Source: Cupriavidus necator (GTDB lineage: Bacteria > Pseudomonadota > Gammaproteobacteria > Burkholderiales > Burkholderiaceae). From it: a DNA stretch of 64,000 bases. The DNA lies in assembly GCA_022041995.1 (NCBI GenBank), contig CP074390.1:1240001-1304000 (forward strand), given 5' to 3'. Below are positions 48,875-59,020 of the stretch, in pieces. The position numbers and the translations under genes are program-made. The notes beneath the pieces were generated by a model, which was not told where the DNA came from, did not search any database, and was given only the letters and a program-made list of their open reading frames with translations. The first letter of the stretch is position 1, and each line of letters begins with the position of its first letter.

Positions 48875-50494
48875 CTATGGCGCGAGCAGGATATGGGCAC
48901 CAACGACGTTGTTTGCAGCATCGGCACCGGCGCCCACCTTGATGGAGTAGTTGCCACTGGTCAGGTCCGTCGTGATCGAGTTGTTCATGAACGTGGCTGC
49001 CTTGATGATGCCGACCACCGACCTGGAGCCGAAGTTCTTGTGCGGATAGGAAAGCTTGTTGCCTGAGAAGCTGGCAACCCCGGCCCTGATATTGGGAAAA
49101 TCGTCGCGGTAGTCAGGCCCGTGCGTGCTGATGAAGGTGTTGTTCTCGATCACGACGCTTGCCCCCGCATCGGCCGCCTGGAGCCCGACGCCACTGCTCC
49201 TGATGGTGTTTCCCCTGACGATCGTATTCACTGCCTTCATGTCGCCAATGCCTTCCGAGAAAGAGGGATAAACACCGCCGTCGATGGTATCGATCTGATT
49301 GTTTTCAATGACGGCTCCGGGCGCCGACAGGATGATCACGTAAGGGTGCTTGTTCCCGGCCCGGCCGACGAATTCCGAATTCCGGATGGTGACGTTCTCG
49401 GTGTTGCGGCCATTGTCGCCGCCGACGAACTGCGAGCCTTTGTTGTTCACGAAGCGGCAGGCATCGAAGACCATGTCTCCGGTTCTTGCAGTCACGCCGT
49501 CGGCCGGCGTCCCGTCTGGCTCGATATCCACCCCGGCGGCGGGCGCGTGGGTAGGGTAGGCCCCGTCGGTCAGGCCCGTGTTGCGGAATGAGGAGTTGGT
49601 GATGCGGAAGGATCTTGCCTGCATGATGCTCATGCCCTGACGGGCATTGTTGTACGAATCCACCGCGTGGATGGTGCCATTGAGATCGGCGGTGAAGTCG
49701 CCGCCGATGAACAGGCCATCGCAGGCAAAGTGATGGATCTTCAGGTGGCTGAGTTCATAGTTGGAACTCGCGTGCGTCTGGATGCCAAAGGAAGGCGTTT
49801 CACTCAGGGGCTTGCCATTCGCCGAGGGCGGCCGCGACAGCTTGTCGACGTTGCCATTGAGCTCCAGGCCCGAGATCCTGAAGTTGCTGGCGTTCCTGAT
49901 CTCGAACCCGAGCTGGTGCCTGGCCGAATACCATGATCGGCCAGAGAAGTGGTCGTTGGTGATGGTGAAGTTCCCCTTGAAGGAAACCACGGACCCGGTG
50001 CAGCCGATCAGGCTGAAGTTGCTGGCTTTCAGCAGCCGGATATTCTGGTTATGGTTCGTCCAGGGACCGCGGGTGACGGCGTAGCGATCGATGTAGTAGG
50101 TGCCCTTGGGGAAATATACGATCTGGCGCCTGGTAAACCGTTGATTGGAAATATCCGCCGCCATCATCTGGAAGGCCAGATATTCATCCGTGACGCCATC
50201 TCCCCTGGCACCGTAGGAGGTGATGGACCTCACGGTGGCGCCGGGATAAGCCTGTTTCTCGGCGCTCAGGAGCGGGCAGGGATCCGGACGTCCGGAGGGC
50301 TTCGTGGCCGCGGCGTCTGCCGCGCGTGCGCCCGATGGGTTGCCGGAACCTTGCCGGGTCTCATTCGCACTCCCGCTTGTCGCCCGGGATCCGGCCTGCG
50401 CGTAGTTCGGAAGCAGCAGGAACGAAGAACAGGCGACAGCGGAGACGGACGGCCAGAGGCGCTTCGATTTCTTTCGCTTGTGCGGAGCAGACAT
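48875..50494 (-). CDS. Secreted right-handed beta-helix protein (pectate-lyase-3-like)
   Basis: About 540 residues with a signal peptide, a low-complexity linker and an N-terminal VRSITSYGARGDGVTDEYLAFQ segment typical of Pectate_lyase_3/GH28-like proteins. Repeated Asn-rich coils (NASNFRISGLELNGN, VTIRNSEFVG, VIENNTFIS) fit a parallel beta-helix. The start at 50494 is preferred (AAGGGG 5 bases upstream) over an ATG one codon earlier. It is the last gene of a minus operon with wza-wzb-wzc and may act on the polymer as a lyase, epimerase or hydrolase; the reaction is not readable. Confidence 0.82.
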   Translation of the reverse strand: MSAPHKRKKSKRLWPSVSAVACSSFLLLPNYAQAGSRATSGSANETRQGSGNPSGARAADAAATKPSGRPDPCPLLSAEKQAYPGATVRSITSYGARGDGVTDEYLAFQMMAADISNQRFTRRQIVYFPKGTYYIDRYAVTRGPWTNHNQNIRLLKASNFSLIGCTGSVVSFKGNFTITNDHFSGRSWYSARHQLGFEIRNASNFRISGLELNGNVDKLSRPPSANGKPLSETPSFGIQTHASSNYELSHLKIHHFACDGLFIGGDFTADLNGTIHAVDSYNNARQGMSIMQARSFRITNSSFRNTGLTDGAYPTHAPAAGVDIEPDGTPADGVTARTGDMVFDACRFVNNKGSQFVGGDNGRNTENVTIRNSEFVGRAGNKHPYVIILSAPGAVIENNQIDTIDGGVYPSFSEGIGDMKAVNTIVRGNTIRSSGVGLQAADAGASVVIENNTFISTHGPDYRDDFPNIRAGVASFSGNKLSYPHKNFGSRSVVGIIKAATFMNNSITTDLTSGNYSIKVGAGADAANNVVGAHILLAP

Positions 50495-50584
50495 CATGTC
50501 CCCTTGAATGACCGCTGGCTGTGGTCGGGCCAGCATCGGCCCGAGGTCAGCATCGGTGATCGCGGATCATGCCGCTGGTTTTCT

Positions 50585-50702
50585 CCCCTCTCCAGCTTGC
50601 GGGAGAGGGGCAGGGGGTGAGGGCAGGCGGCGGCATACCACCGGAGGTACTTCGTGGATACACCGGCCCTCACCCCAACCCTCTCCCGCACGCGGGAGAG
50701 GG
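50585..50702. repeat. REP-like inverted-repeat element
   Basis: Two GGGAGAGGG arms facing each other around a 70-base core. The right arm is an 11-bp perfect hairpin (50679-50702), the left a 9-bp hairpin (50585-50610), and the inner GGGTGAGGGC/GCCCTCACCCC parts also pair. The arrangement fits a REP/MITE-type element common in related genomes. It sits between the kinase and the beta-helix gene. Confidence 0.7.
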
Positions 50703-50752
50703 AGCACACCAACGGTTGTCCGAAGCCCGTGGCACTTGCCGGCTGACCTTCC

Positions 50753-52984
50753 TCAGGCCCGCTTTGGCGGCTTCGCGCTGTACTCGCCAAGGTAACGGTA
50801 TTTGCCGAAGTAGTAATGCGCCCGGTACCAGCGCCCCTCGATGCGCAGGCCGTTGAGCAGCACACCCTTGACGTCCGCCCCACTCTGCTTGAGGGCCCGA
50901 TAGGATGCCTGCAGTTCGTTCACGGTGGTCTTCTCTGCGAGCGCCACCAGGAAGACCGCCGCGGCCTTGCCCGCCAGGATGCCGGCGTCGGTGGCGGCCA
51001 GGATGGGCGGGGTGTCGATCAGGACCAGGTCGTAGCGCTTGGTGAGTGTGTCGAGCAAGTTCTCCATGGCGGGGCTGAGCAGGACATCCGCCGCATGCGG
51101 CGGCTCGCTCCCGGTCGAGATGAAGTCCAGGCCAGGCGCGACCTCTCTCTGCACGACCCGTTCGAACGGCGCGCCCAGCAACAGTTCAGTGAGCCCGGGC
51201 GTGCGCTGTGCGCCAAAGCGGCGATGCAGCGATCCGCGCCGCAGGTCGGCGTCAATCAGCAGCACACGCCGGCCGCTGGCGGCGATCGCCGAGAAGTTCG
51301 CGCAGATAAAGGACTTGCCGACGCCGGGCGCCGGACCCGTGATGACCACGGTCCGGTTCTTGTTGCCGGCCAGCGCGAACTGCAGGGCGGTGCGGAAACT
51401 GCGCAGCGTCTCCACCGCGGGATCGTCCGGCTGCTCGCGTACCAGCAAGCCGCCACCGCTTGCGGCGTCCCGCGTCTGCGCTTCCTGCGGGGCGAAGGGG
51501 ATCGTGGTGTAGACCACCAGGCCCGTCCTGCGCTCGATCTCGTCGGCGTCCGCGACGCCGCCGTTGAAGGCATGGCGCAGCACCACCGCAACCAGGCCGG
51601 CGATCAGGCCGAGCACGACCGCCAGCGTGGCAATCACCTCGCGGTTCGGGCGGATCGGGCCGAGCGGCACTTCCGCCGAGTCGACCAGGCGCGAGTTACC
51701 CACCTTGCTGGCCTTCATCAGCCTGAGCTGCTGCACATCGTTCAGCAAGGACTGCAGCATTTCGGTGCTGACCTTTACGTCGCGCATCAGGCGCAGCACG
51801 TTCTGCTCGACGTCAGGCAGCTTCTGGATGCGGCCCGCCAGGCCGTTGATCTGGGCGTTGACGCTGGCGATCTGGGCGTCGATCAGGGAAATGACAGGGT
51901 GGTTGGGCATGAAGCGCGCGTCCAGCTCTTGCCGCTTCTGCCGAAGCTCTTGCAGCTTGGTCTGGAGCTGGACCGACTGGTTCAGCATCAGCTTGGATTC
52001 CTCGGGCAGGTCAACCGTGCCGCGCTGGTTGCGCATGGCGTTATAGCGGTTCTCTGAGGTCTCGACCTGCTGCTTGAGCTGAGGCATTTGCCGTTCCAGG
52101 AAGGCCAGCGACTTCTCTGCTTCGGCAGCCTTGCGCAGCACGTTCTGCTCGACATAGGCGTTGCCGATCTCGTTGAGCGTGGCCGCTACCATCGCAGGGT
52201 CGTCGCCTTCCAGCGAGATGCCGATCACGCCGCTTTGCCTGCCGCGCTCGGTGATCACGAGCTTGCCCTGCAGGCGTGCGATGGCGGTGCTGCGTGGCAG
52301 CCGGCGCAGTTCGAACCTGGCGCCGGGGCGCGCGTCGAGCTGGCTCACCAGCAGGCGGACGGCGCCGGTCGGCGTGGCGATCGACAGGGGCGCGCCGACC
52401 TTGCCGCTGGCCCTGGCGTCGCCGCCATTGAACGACACCGAATAACCGCCGTTGCCGGTCGCGGTCAGGTCGATCCTGCGGTCTTCCATCGATTCCGGCA
52501 CCTCCAGCTCCTTGACCGCAATCGATTCGCTGCCCCAGGCATAGCCACCCCAGCCGAACAGGCCCGGGTTGGACAGTTCGCGCTTGAAGTGCGCGATGGT
52601 CTGCCCGATCAACGGAAAGTAGCGCGGCTGCGCCTCGACATCCAGATGCAGGGATGCCACGGCCTTGCCCACCACCATGCGCGAACGCAGCAGCTCCATT
52701 TCCGCCGTAGCCGCCGGCTTGATGTCCAGCACCGGCGATATCGACGTGGCCAGCTTGCTGGCACCTCCGCCATTGCTCTCTTCCACCTGGACCACGATGT
52801 CGGTGCGGTAGACCGGCGAGGCCACCATGGCGTAGAGCAGGCCCAGCGTGACGACAAAGATGGCGACGCCGCAGAACGTCCAACGGTAGCGGACCAGAAT
52901 GTCGATGTAGGCGGTCAGGTCGACAGACTTGTCCTGGTCTGCGGCTTCCTCGATCGCGTCATCTCGGTTGGTTATCGTTCTCAT
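50753..52984 (-). CDS. wzc: Wzc-type tyrosine autokinase with C-terminal Tyr cluster
   Basis: 743 residues: N-terminal Wzz domain with membrane segments near 35-55 and 450-470, the kinase domain with Walker A TGPAPGVGKS (near 548), LLIDADLRRGS (Walker A') and LVLIDTPP (Walker B). The C-terminus ends in a Tyr cluster (WYRAHYYFGKYRYLGEY), the usual autophosphorylation tail. It shares a four-base overlap with the phosphatase gene. Works with Wza and Wzb in capsule/EPS polymerisation. Confidence 0.95.
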   Translation of the reverse strand: MRTITNRDDAIEEAADQDKSVDLTAYIDILVRYRWTFCGVAIFVVTLGLLYAMVASPVYRTDIVVQVEESNGGGASKLATSISPVLDIKPAATAEMELLRSRMVVGKAVASLHLDVEAQPRYFPLIGQTIAHFKRELSNPGLFGWGGYAWGSESIAVKELEVPESMEDRRIDLTATGNGGYSVSFNGGDARASGKVGAPLSIATPTGAVRLLVSQLDARPGARFELRRLPRSTAIARLQGKLVITERGRQSGVIGISLEGDDPAMVAATLNEIGNAYVEQNVLRKAAEAEKSLAFLERQMPQLKQQVETSENRYNAMRNQRGTVDLPEESKLMLNQSVQLQTKLQELRQKRQELDARFMPNHPVISLIDAQIASVNAQINGLAGRIQKLPDVEQNVLRLMRDVKVSTEMLQSLLNDVQQLRLMKASKVGNSRLVDSAEVPLGPIRPNREVIATLAVVLGLIAGLVAVVLRHAFNGGVADADEIERRTGLVVYTTIPFAPQEAQTRDAASGGGLLVREQPDDPAVETLRSFRTALQFALAGNKNRTVVITGPAPGVGKSFICANFSAIAASGRRVLLIDADLRRGSLHRRFGAQRTPGLTELLLGAPFERVVQREVAPGLDFISTGSEPPHAADVLLSPAMENLLDTLTKRYDLVLIDTPPILAATDAGILAGKAAAVFLVALAEKTTVNELQASYRALKQSGADVKGVLLNGLRIEGRWYRAHYYFGKYRYLGEYSAKPPKRA

Positions 52985-53469
52985 GTCGCCTCCCTGTGGC
53001 TGTCACTCGACGCAATGGCGTGTTCCTGTTCCAGTTGCGACGACCAGGACAAGATTCCCTGCTTGATCATCTCCAGGACAATGCTGAACATCTGCTGCGA
53101 ACTGCCGTACGGATCGGGCACGTCGAGATCCATGCCTTCGCAAAGCCGGAAGGTCTTGCCGCGCGACTGCGGGAAGCGCTGTTCGAGCGCTTCGCGCTGG
53201 AGGCTCTCCATGACCAGTACCAGGTCGGCGGATTCCACCAGGACACTATCGACGGCGCGCGCCCGGTGGCCGGCGAGGTCGCAGCCCTCGTGGGCCAGCA
53301 AGCGCACGGCGCGCGGATCGGCCGCGGCACCGACAGGCGGCGCAAGTCCGGCCGAGGTCACATCGAAGCCGGGGAGGGCGCGGTTGAGCAGCACTGCCGC
53401 CATCGGGCTGCGGCAGATATTGCCGAGGCAGACGACGAGGATGGTTCTGGACATGCCGGTTTCACTCAC
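52981..53469 (-). CDS. wzb: Low-molecular-weight protein tyrosine phosphatase (Wzb type)
   Basis: 162 residues from GTG 53469, whose GTGA overlaps the wza stop. P-loop CLGNICRS (C14, R20) and the general-acid DPYG near residue 119. Dephosphorylates the Tyr tail of the co-encoded kinase. Confidence 0.94.
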   Translation of the reverse strand: MSETGMSRTILVVCLGNICRSPMAAVLLNRALPGFDVTSAGLAPPVGAAADPRAVRLLAHEGCDLAGHRARAVDSVLVESADLVLVMESLQREALEQRFPQSRGKTFRLCEGMDLDVPDPYGSSQQMFSIVLEMIKQGILSWSSQLEQEHAIASSDSHREAT

Positions 53470-54632
53470 TTGATTCCTGCCGCAGTGCCGACCAGCGACG
53501 TGGACGGCAGCAGCAGGCTCATCACGCGGCTCCAGCGAACCAGGTCGCGGGCGTCGACATAGACCACGTCTTTCGGCTCCAGCTCAAAGCCTTCGGCAAT
53601 GGCCAGCGCCGCCGGCGAGGTGCCGTCCAGGTGGAATACCGCAGGTTCGCCGTTGGGCGCCTTGCGGATCACGAAGATCTGCTCCGCGTTGGCCGTGCCC
53701 GGGTTCACGCCGCCTGCGTCACCCAGTGCCTCGTTCAGCGTCATGCGGCCATTGCGCATCAGCAGCGACGTCGGCTTCCCTACTTCGCCGGTCACGAAGA
53801 TCTTGTTGTCCTCGCGCTGTTCCACACGCACGATGTCACCGGAGCGCAGCATGATGCGGGCCGGATCCTTGCCCCTGGCCAGCAGGGCCGGAATATTGAC
53901 GTACCAGCTGCGTTCGCCGCGCGTCACGCGTATGCGGCTGTTGTCGCCGGTCAGGTTCAGCACGCCGCCGGCACGGTTGAGCGCTTCGACCAGCGTCATC
54001 GGCGCATCGTCGATGGCGAGCATGCCGGGCGTGCGCACTTCGCCATCGACATAGACGCGCTGGCTGCGGAAGCCCAGCACGCGCACGGTCATTTGTGGAT
54101 TGCGCACCACGCGGGAGAGGATGCGGGCGGTTTCGTCGCGCACCTGGTTGGCGGTCTTGCCAGCGACCTTGAGCGAGCCAGCATAGGGAAACTGGATGTC
54201 TCCCTGTGCGCTCACCACGTAGCCGGGCAGGTTGGAGCCACCGGTCGATGCGGGGATTTCGAAGCTCGCGCCGGGGCTATAGGTCTGGGTCGGGAAGACC
54301 AGTTCGGGGTGGTCCCAGACCACCACTGAAATAATGTCGCCCGGGCCGATCCGGTAAGGCTGCGCCGGGGCGTACAGCTCTTCGACGCGCTCGTTGGCGG
54401 GCTTGATCTTGTGGCGCAGTTCGCGCACGAGATCGAGCGTGATCGGCGTCACAGTGGGCGTTGCGTTGGGGCCGACCGCCTTGACTGGTGCGTTGCTGTC
54501 GAAAACCATGCCAGGGGAGGCGGCGCATGCCGTCAGCAGCGCGCTGGCCAGGAGGGGCAGCAGCGACGCCGCAGCGCCGCGGCGCTTCGGCTGATTGGGG
54601 CGCTGGATGGCGCAGCTGTAGATTGATCTCAC
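53466..54632 (-). CDS. wza: Outer-membrane polysaccharide export lipoprotein (Wza type)
   Basis: 388 residues. GTG 54632 has AGGAG upstream; the leader ends in lipobox LLTAC (Cys36). Poly_export domain (PYRIGPGDIISVVVWDHPEL) and SLBB-type repeats (VYVDGEVRTPGMLAIDD, IFVTGEVGKPTSLLMRN). First gene of wza-wzb-wzc-beta-helix, all minus strand and overlapping. Confidence 0.95.
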   Translation of the reverse strand: MRSIYSCAIQRPNQPKRRGAAASLLPLLASALLTACAASPGMVFDSNAPVKAVGPNATPTVTPITLDLVRELRHKIKPANERVEELYAPAQPYRIGPGDIISVVVWDHPELVFPTQTYSPGASFEIPASTGGSNLPGYVVSAQGDIQFPYAGSLKVAGKTANQVRDETARILSRVVRNPQMTVRVLGFRSQRVYVDGEVRTPGMLAIDDAPMTLVEALNRAGGVLNLTGDNSRIRVTRGERSWYVNIPALLARGKDPARIMLRSGDIVRVEQREDNKIFVTGEVGKPTSLLMRNGRMTLNEALGDAGGVNPGTANAEQIFVIRKAPNGEPAVFHLDGTSPAALAIAEGFELEPKDVVYVDARDLVRWSRVMSLLLPSTSLVGTAAGIK

Positions 54633-55280
54633 GGCGATCTCCTCGCGAAGCGGGCAGGCAACCAAGCCGGTACTTCACCCACGATGCATTGATCGTAGGA
54701 AGGCCGGGTGAAAGTCTCGGTGCGCTGACACACATTGCTTTCAAGCGAGAGCCCCGACCACGGCAGGACCGAAAGCAGCACGGCACGGATGGCGGCTCCC
54801 CTCCTCCATCGGGAGGAGACGGCCATCTGGACGATGGTGCCGCCCTGGCCAGGATGTAGTCTGCGGGAACACACAGCCGGCACGGCCGCATGTCTGGTCA
54901 GCGAATGGAGCATAGGCCATGTCCATGGGGGCAGCCCTGACGGGGCGCCCCGCAGTGTGCGGGGGACAACAGTGAGCGCAACTGCTGGGGGGCAGAATAT
55001 TTAGAATCGGTGCAAGCGCCCGGCCAACCGGGTGGCAGCGCCGGGCGCAGCCGCGGCAACTGAGGTTAGTGCCGGGATGCGTCATCAGAACGCAGCGGAT
55101 ACGGTCCTGGCAAGGCGCGCGGCCCGGACAGCAACAGTTGTACGGCAGTATCGCGCAACCAAGCCAGCGTGCTTTTGATAGGGGTTCCAACGAAAACCGG
55201 CAAGACTGGCAGGCCGCGCGGATCATTCGGCGGCCCTGCCGGCAACGACTATTATGAGCTTCTTTCCGGAGAGACCTGGC
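54633..55280. other. 648-bp divergent region between EPS operons
   Basis: Separates wza (minus) from the flippase (plus). No gene is supported. It probably contains promoters for both; I could not fix a convincing sigma-54 site by eye. Confidence 0.4.
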
Positions 55281-56534
55281 ATGCGTATGCAGATCGCCCG
55301 CAATGTATTCTGGCTGGTCTTCGAGCGTGGCCTGCAGGTGGTGTTAGGCATCGTGAGCGTGGCCATGATCGCACGCGCCGTCGGTCCCGAAGGCTTTGCC
55401 GAGTTCCAGTACGCTCAGTCGCTGGTGCTGATTGCATCAGCGGTCGCCCTGATCTGTGGCAATGAAGTGGTCATCCCGCGCCTGGTTGCGGACCAGGCGC
55501 CGGCCGCGCAACACCGGCTGCTGGCCCATGTATTCGGCCTGCGCGAGATTGCCGCCGTGGTGGGCTACCTGCTGCTGGTGGTGGTCGTGGCAATGACGGA
55601 AGACGACGAGGTCATTGTCGTGATCGTCTTCATCACTGGCATCCCCATGCTGTTCCGCGAACCCTTCGGCGCGGTCCGGACCTGGCTGCAGGCGCGTACC
55701 GACAGCCGCCCTGCCGTGATCTTCAGCATGGTCGGCCTCGCCTTCCGGATGATTGCGGTCTCCGGGCTCTACCTGGCAGGCACGGACTCCGCGCCGGTCT
55801 TTGCCTGGGTGGTGGCGGTGGAGTCGCTGTTGTTTGCCGTGCTGCACGCCCGCTACTACAGCAAGCGCAGCCCCCGGGTGGCGGTCGAGCTTGACTGGTC
55901 TCTTGCCAGGAAGCTGTTGCGCGACGGCACGGTGTTCTGGGCGAGCATGATCCTGATGCTCTGCGCCAAGCGCATCGATCAACTCCTGCTCAAGCCGCAC
56001 ATTTCCCTGTTCGAGCTTGGCGGCTATGCCGCCTCCATGCAGGTCCTGGACAACTTCATGATGCTCAGCGCGATCGTCGCGAGCTCGGTGGCGCCGTTGA
56101 TGATCTACGCGCAGCCGACCCTGACGCTGGTACGGCGCAATGTGCTGTACGTCGTCGCCGGCATGGTCTTCATGGGGGTCGCGGGAGGCGCAGTGCTGGC
56201 TTACTGCGCGCCCTGGATCATCGCCCTGATCTACGGCGATCACTATGATGCCGCGGCCAGCCTGCTGCGGCTTTCCGCGATGGCATCCGGGCTGGTGTTC
56301 GCCGATGCGGCCCTGTCGCTGCTGGTGATCTACCTGCGCAAGCCGAACTGGCTGGTGGAGAAATGGCTGCTGGTGCTGGGCACCATGATCCTGGTGGATC
56401 TGATCGCGATCCCCATCCACGGTGCCCGGGGCGCCGTCTATGGCTATATCGCAGGCAATTTGGTAGCGGTGATTGCCGGCATCGGCTTCTTCATCCGCTC
56501 CCGTGAGCCGGTCGCAATGGAGCAGGCGGTGTGA
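55281..56534 (+). CDS. Wzx-type oligosaccharide flippase
   Basis: About 417 residues with 12-14 hydrophobic segments of the polysaccharide-flippase family (N-terminal ARNVFWLVFERGLQVVLGIVSVAMIARAVGPEGFAEFQYAQSL). ATG 55281 has GGAGAG 7 bases upstream, chosen over an ATG 27 bases earlier. It would translocate lipid-linked repeat units. Paired with the polymerase-like gene downstream (47-base gap). Confidence 0.9.
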   Translation: MRMQIARNVFWLVFERGLQVVLGIVSVAMIARAVGPEGFAEFQYAQSLVLIASAVALICGNEVVIPRLVADQAPAAQHRLLAHVFGLREIAAVVGYLLLVVVVAMTEDDEVIVVIVFITGIPMLFREPFGAVRTWLQARTDSRPAVIFSMVGLAFRMIAVSGLYLAGTDSAPVFAWVVAVESLLFAVLHARYYSKRSPRVAVELDWSLARKLLRDGTVFWASMILMLCAKRIDQLLLKPHISLFELGGYAASMQVLDNFMMLSAIVASSVAPLMIYAQPTLTLVRRNVLYVVAGMVFMGVAGGAVLAYCAPWIIALIYGDHYDAAASLLRLSAMASGLVFADAALSLLVIYLRKPNWLVEKWLLVLGTMILVDLIAIPIHGARGAVYGYIAGNLVAVIAGIGFFIRSREPVAMEQAV

Positions 56535-56581
56535 CCGGCTGGCGCGCCTGAGGCGGCCAACTCTTGCTTGGGGTTTCGACC

Positions 56582-57763
56582 ATGGAATACGCATCTTCCG
56601 CGTGGCATGTCATCAGCGCGACGCTCGTGCTGATGCTGGGCGCACCCGTGGCGGTGAGCATGGGCCGCAAGTTCGGCACCCGGCCGAAATGGGGGCTGTT
56701 TCTCTATGTCTGGCACACCATTTTCTCCATCTTCTACGCCAAGCTGGTGATGGAGAGCGGCGGAGACGCCGCGGACTACTTCGAGGCGTCGCTGGCGCCG
56801 TCACCCGAGTTTGGCATCGGCACGCGCGGCGTGAGCTACTTCACGCATATCTTTTCCATCTACCTCGGCTTCTCGTACGTGGGGGTGTTCTTTGTCTTCA
56901 ACATCTTCGGGACGATCGGCCTGCTGGCGTTTGACGCGGTGCTGCGCACGGTGACACAGGACCGGAGCCGATTCCTGCGCAGGCTGGCCGTGGTGATCGT
57001 GCTGCTGCCGTCGATCAGCTTCTGGAGCGCCGCCATCGGCAAGGATTCGGTCGCCTTCATGGCCACCAGCCTTGCGCTATGGGCAAGCATGTCCATGCCG
57101 CGCCGCAGCTGGCTCATGATCATCGCCATCGCCTGCATGTTCCTGGTGCGGCCGCACATCGCGGCGATCATGATCCTGTCGCTCGCTGCCTCGATGGTGT
57201 TCTCGGCGAAGGTCCCCTGGAAGTGGCGGGCCGCTCTGGTCAGTGTGGCATTGGCCGCCTCCGCGGCTATCGTGCCGTTCACCATCCAATACGCCGGCCT
57301 GGAGATGCCGGCGGACGGCGAATCCATCGAGACCTACGTCGAAAAGCGCCAGGGCTACAACCAGCATGGCGGGGGCGGCATCGACATCGGCAGCATGTCG
57401 CTGCCGATGCAGCTCTTCACCTATGTCTTCCGGCCCCTGCCGTACGAGGCAAACGGCATCTTCGGCCTGGCGGCGTCGCTGGACAACGTGGTGCTGCTGG
57501 TGCTCGCGGTGCTCGGTGTCTGGGGGATGATTCGCCGGCGAGGCGATCGCGTGGTACTGAGGAACGCGGCGTTTCTCTGGATCTACTGCGCCGGCACCTG
57601 GCTGATCCTGGCGCCGATGACGGCGAACCTGGGCATCTCCGTGCGGCAGAAGTGGATGTTCGTGCCGATGCTGGTCTGCCTGCTGATCTGCAATGTCAGG
57701 GAAAGGCAGGTCAGGCGCCGGGCTTCGGCCGCTGAGTACCAGCCGCTCGGTACCAGCCGCTGA
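56582..57763 (+). CDS. Polymerase-like polytopic membrane protein (Wzy/EpsG type)
   Basis: About 393 residues, ten or so hydrophobic segments, with motifs LLPSISFWSAAIGKDS and FLVRPHIAAIMILSL of the EpsG/Wzy-like group. ATG 56582 (MEYASSAWH) lies after a GGGG-containing leader. Predicted to polymerise the repeat units; polymerase families are too diverse to be sure. Confidence 0.78.
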   Translation: MEYASSAWHVISATLVLMLGAPVAVSMGRKFGTRPKWGLFLYVWHTIFSIFYAKLVMESGGDAADYFEASLAPSPEFGIGTRGVSYFTHIFSIYLGFSYVGVFFVFNIFGTIGLLAFDAVLRTVTQDRSRFLRRLAVVIVLLPSISFWSAAIGKDSVAFMATSLALWASMSMPRRSWLMIIAIACMFLVRPHIAAIMILSLAASMVFSAKVPWKWRAALVSVALAASAAIVPFTIQYAGLEMPADGESIETYVEKRQGYNQHGGGGIDIGSMSLPMQLFTYVFRPLPYEANGIFGLAASLDNVVLLVLAVLGVWGMIRRRGDRVVLRNAAFLWIYCAGTWLILAPMTANLGISVRQKWMFVPMLVCLLICNVRERQVRRRASAAEYQPLGTSR

Positions 57764-57856
57764 GTTTCAGCCGCTTGCCGCCACGTCGGCCCGCCTGGCC
57801 ATCACCATCATCCGCCGCCCACGCAACAATCCGCGCAGATGGGCGGCGTCGCCCCC

Positions 57857-59020
57857 TTACCCAGCCCTTGATCCAGTGCCCCGTGCGCGCCTGCCTTGCT
57901 GACCTGAGGCGGCTGCGTACTCCGTGTCCCGCGAATCAGTGGGTCGCTCTGATACTCCCACTGGCTTTGCCCTGGCACCAAAGCGGCGATTGATATAAGT
58001 CCGCATCGGCTTCTCGACGACGAAATGCAGCAGGATGGCGATGCCGACCGTCAACGCCAGCAGCAACGCTGCCTGCGCTACCCCCGGCAGGGCGGCAAGG
58101 CTCGCCATCTTGCCCCGCGCGAAGGCGAACATGTATTGCGGAATGCGCTGCACGATATAAATGCAGTAGGAGACCTCGCCGAGGAAGACGAGGCTGCGCA
58201 GCGACAGCACGCGGGTGAGAGCATCCTTTTCGTAGGAGAGGAAGAACACCAGCCCGGCCGCGCCGGCGACGAACAGGACATCCAGCCCCAGTCCGACGCC
58301 GAGCACGCAGACCCCCAGCGACAGTATGCCGCCAGCGGCGAAACCGTTGTTGTGCGGCATCGCTTCGCGCAGCCGGCGGAGCAGCACCCCCAGCAGGAAT
58401 TCCGGTACCAGCCGTGCCACGCCGCCGCTCAGCGCCAGGTGATCGGGCGAGGTGGCTTCCACTGCCGCGAGGGCCGCCAGGGCCAGGCAGCCGGCCATGG
58501 CGATGCGGGCCTTGTTCAGGCGTGGCGCTGCCAGCAGGAACAGAGGGAAGAAGACATAGGCAAACCATTCGGCGCTGACCGACCAGCCGACGTCATTCCA
58601 CCCGCTCGGCCCGGCGTACTGCCACGCGCCCAGCATCAGCGCTTCCGGCACGAAGCTGGACAAGGTGTAGCTGCCCGAGCCGACATTGTGCGTATGCAGG
58701 GCCAGGTCGCGGGCGATCACGGAAAGCGCGAAGGCGAGCAGGCAGAAGAGGTAGACCGGGTAGATGCGGGCGATCCGCGCCACGATGAACTTTTTCCACT
58801 GCAGCTGCTGCCCCGGCGCCGGATCGTAGTTGTAGGCGAGGATGAAGCCGCTCAGGATAAAGAAGCCGTCGACGCCCAGGTAGCCATGATCGAAGTACGT
58901 GCTGGTGAAGCCGATGTTGAAGAACATGGCGTCCGGCTCGTAGACATGGAAATAGTGCCTGCACAATACCCATAGGGCCAGGAACAGCCGCAGGCTGGTG
59001 AGTGGCTTGAACTGTTGCAT
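57857..59020 (-). CDS. Acyltransferase-3 family membrane protein
   Basis: 387 residues with the SLRLFLALWVLCRHY start, GYLGVDGFFILSGFILAYN and ten hydrophobic segments; catalytic His/Arg positions (RH) lie in the first segment. ATG 59020 has GGGAG 6 bases upstream. Transfers acetyl/acyl groups to the polymer. It follows the flavoprotein gene (130-base gap). Confidence 0.92.
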   Translation of the reverse strand: MQQFKPLTSLRLFLALWVLCRHYFHVYEPDAMFFNIGFTSTYFDHGYLGVDGFFILSGFILAYNYDPAPGQQLQWKKFIVARIARIYPVYLFCLLAFALSVIARDLALHTHNVGSGSYTLSSFVPEALMLGAWQYAGPSGWNDVGWSVSAEWFAYVFFPLFLLAAPRLNKARIAMAGCLALAALAAVEATSPDHLALSGGVARLVPEFLLGVLLRRLREAMPHNNGFAAGGILSLGVCVLGVGLGLDVLFVAGAAGLVFFLSYEKDALTRVLSLRSLVFLGEVSYCIYIVQRIPQYMFAFARGKMASLAALPGVAQAALLLALTVGIAILLHFVVEKPMRTYINRRFGARAKPVGVSERPTDSRDTEYAAASGQQGRRARGTGSRAG

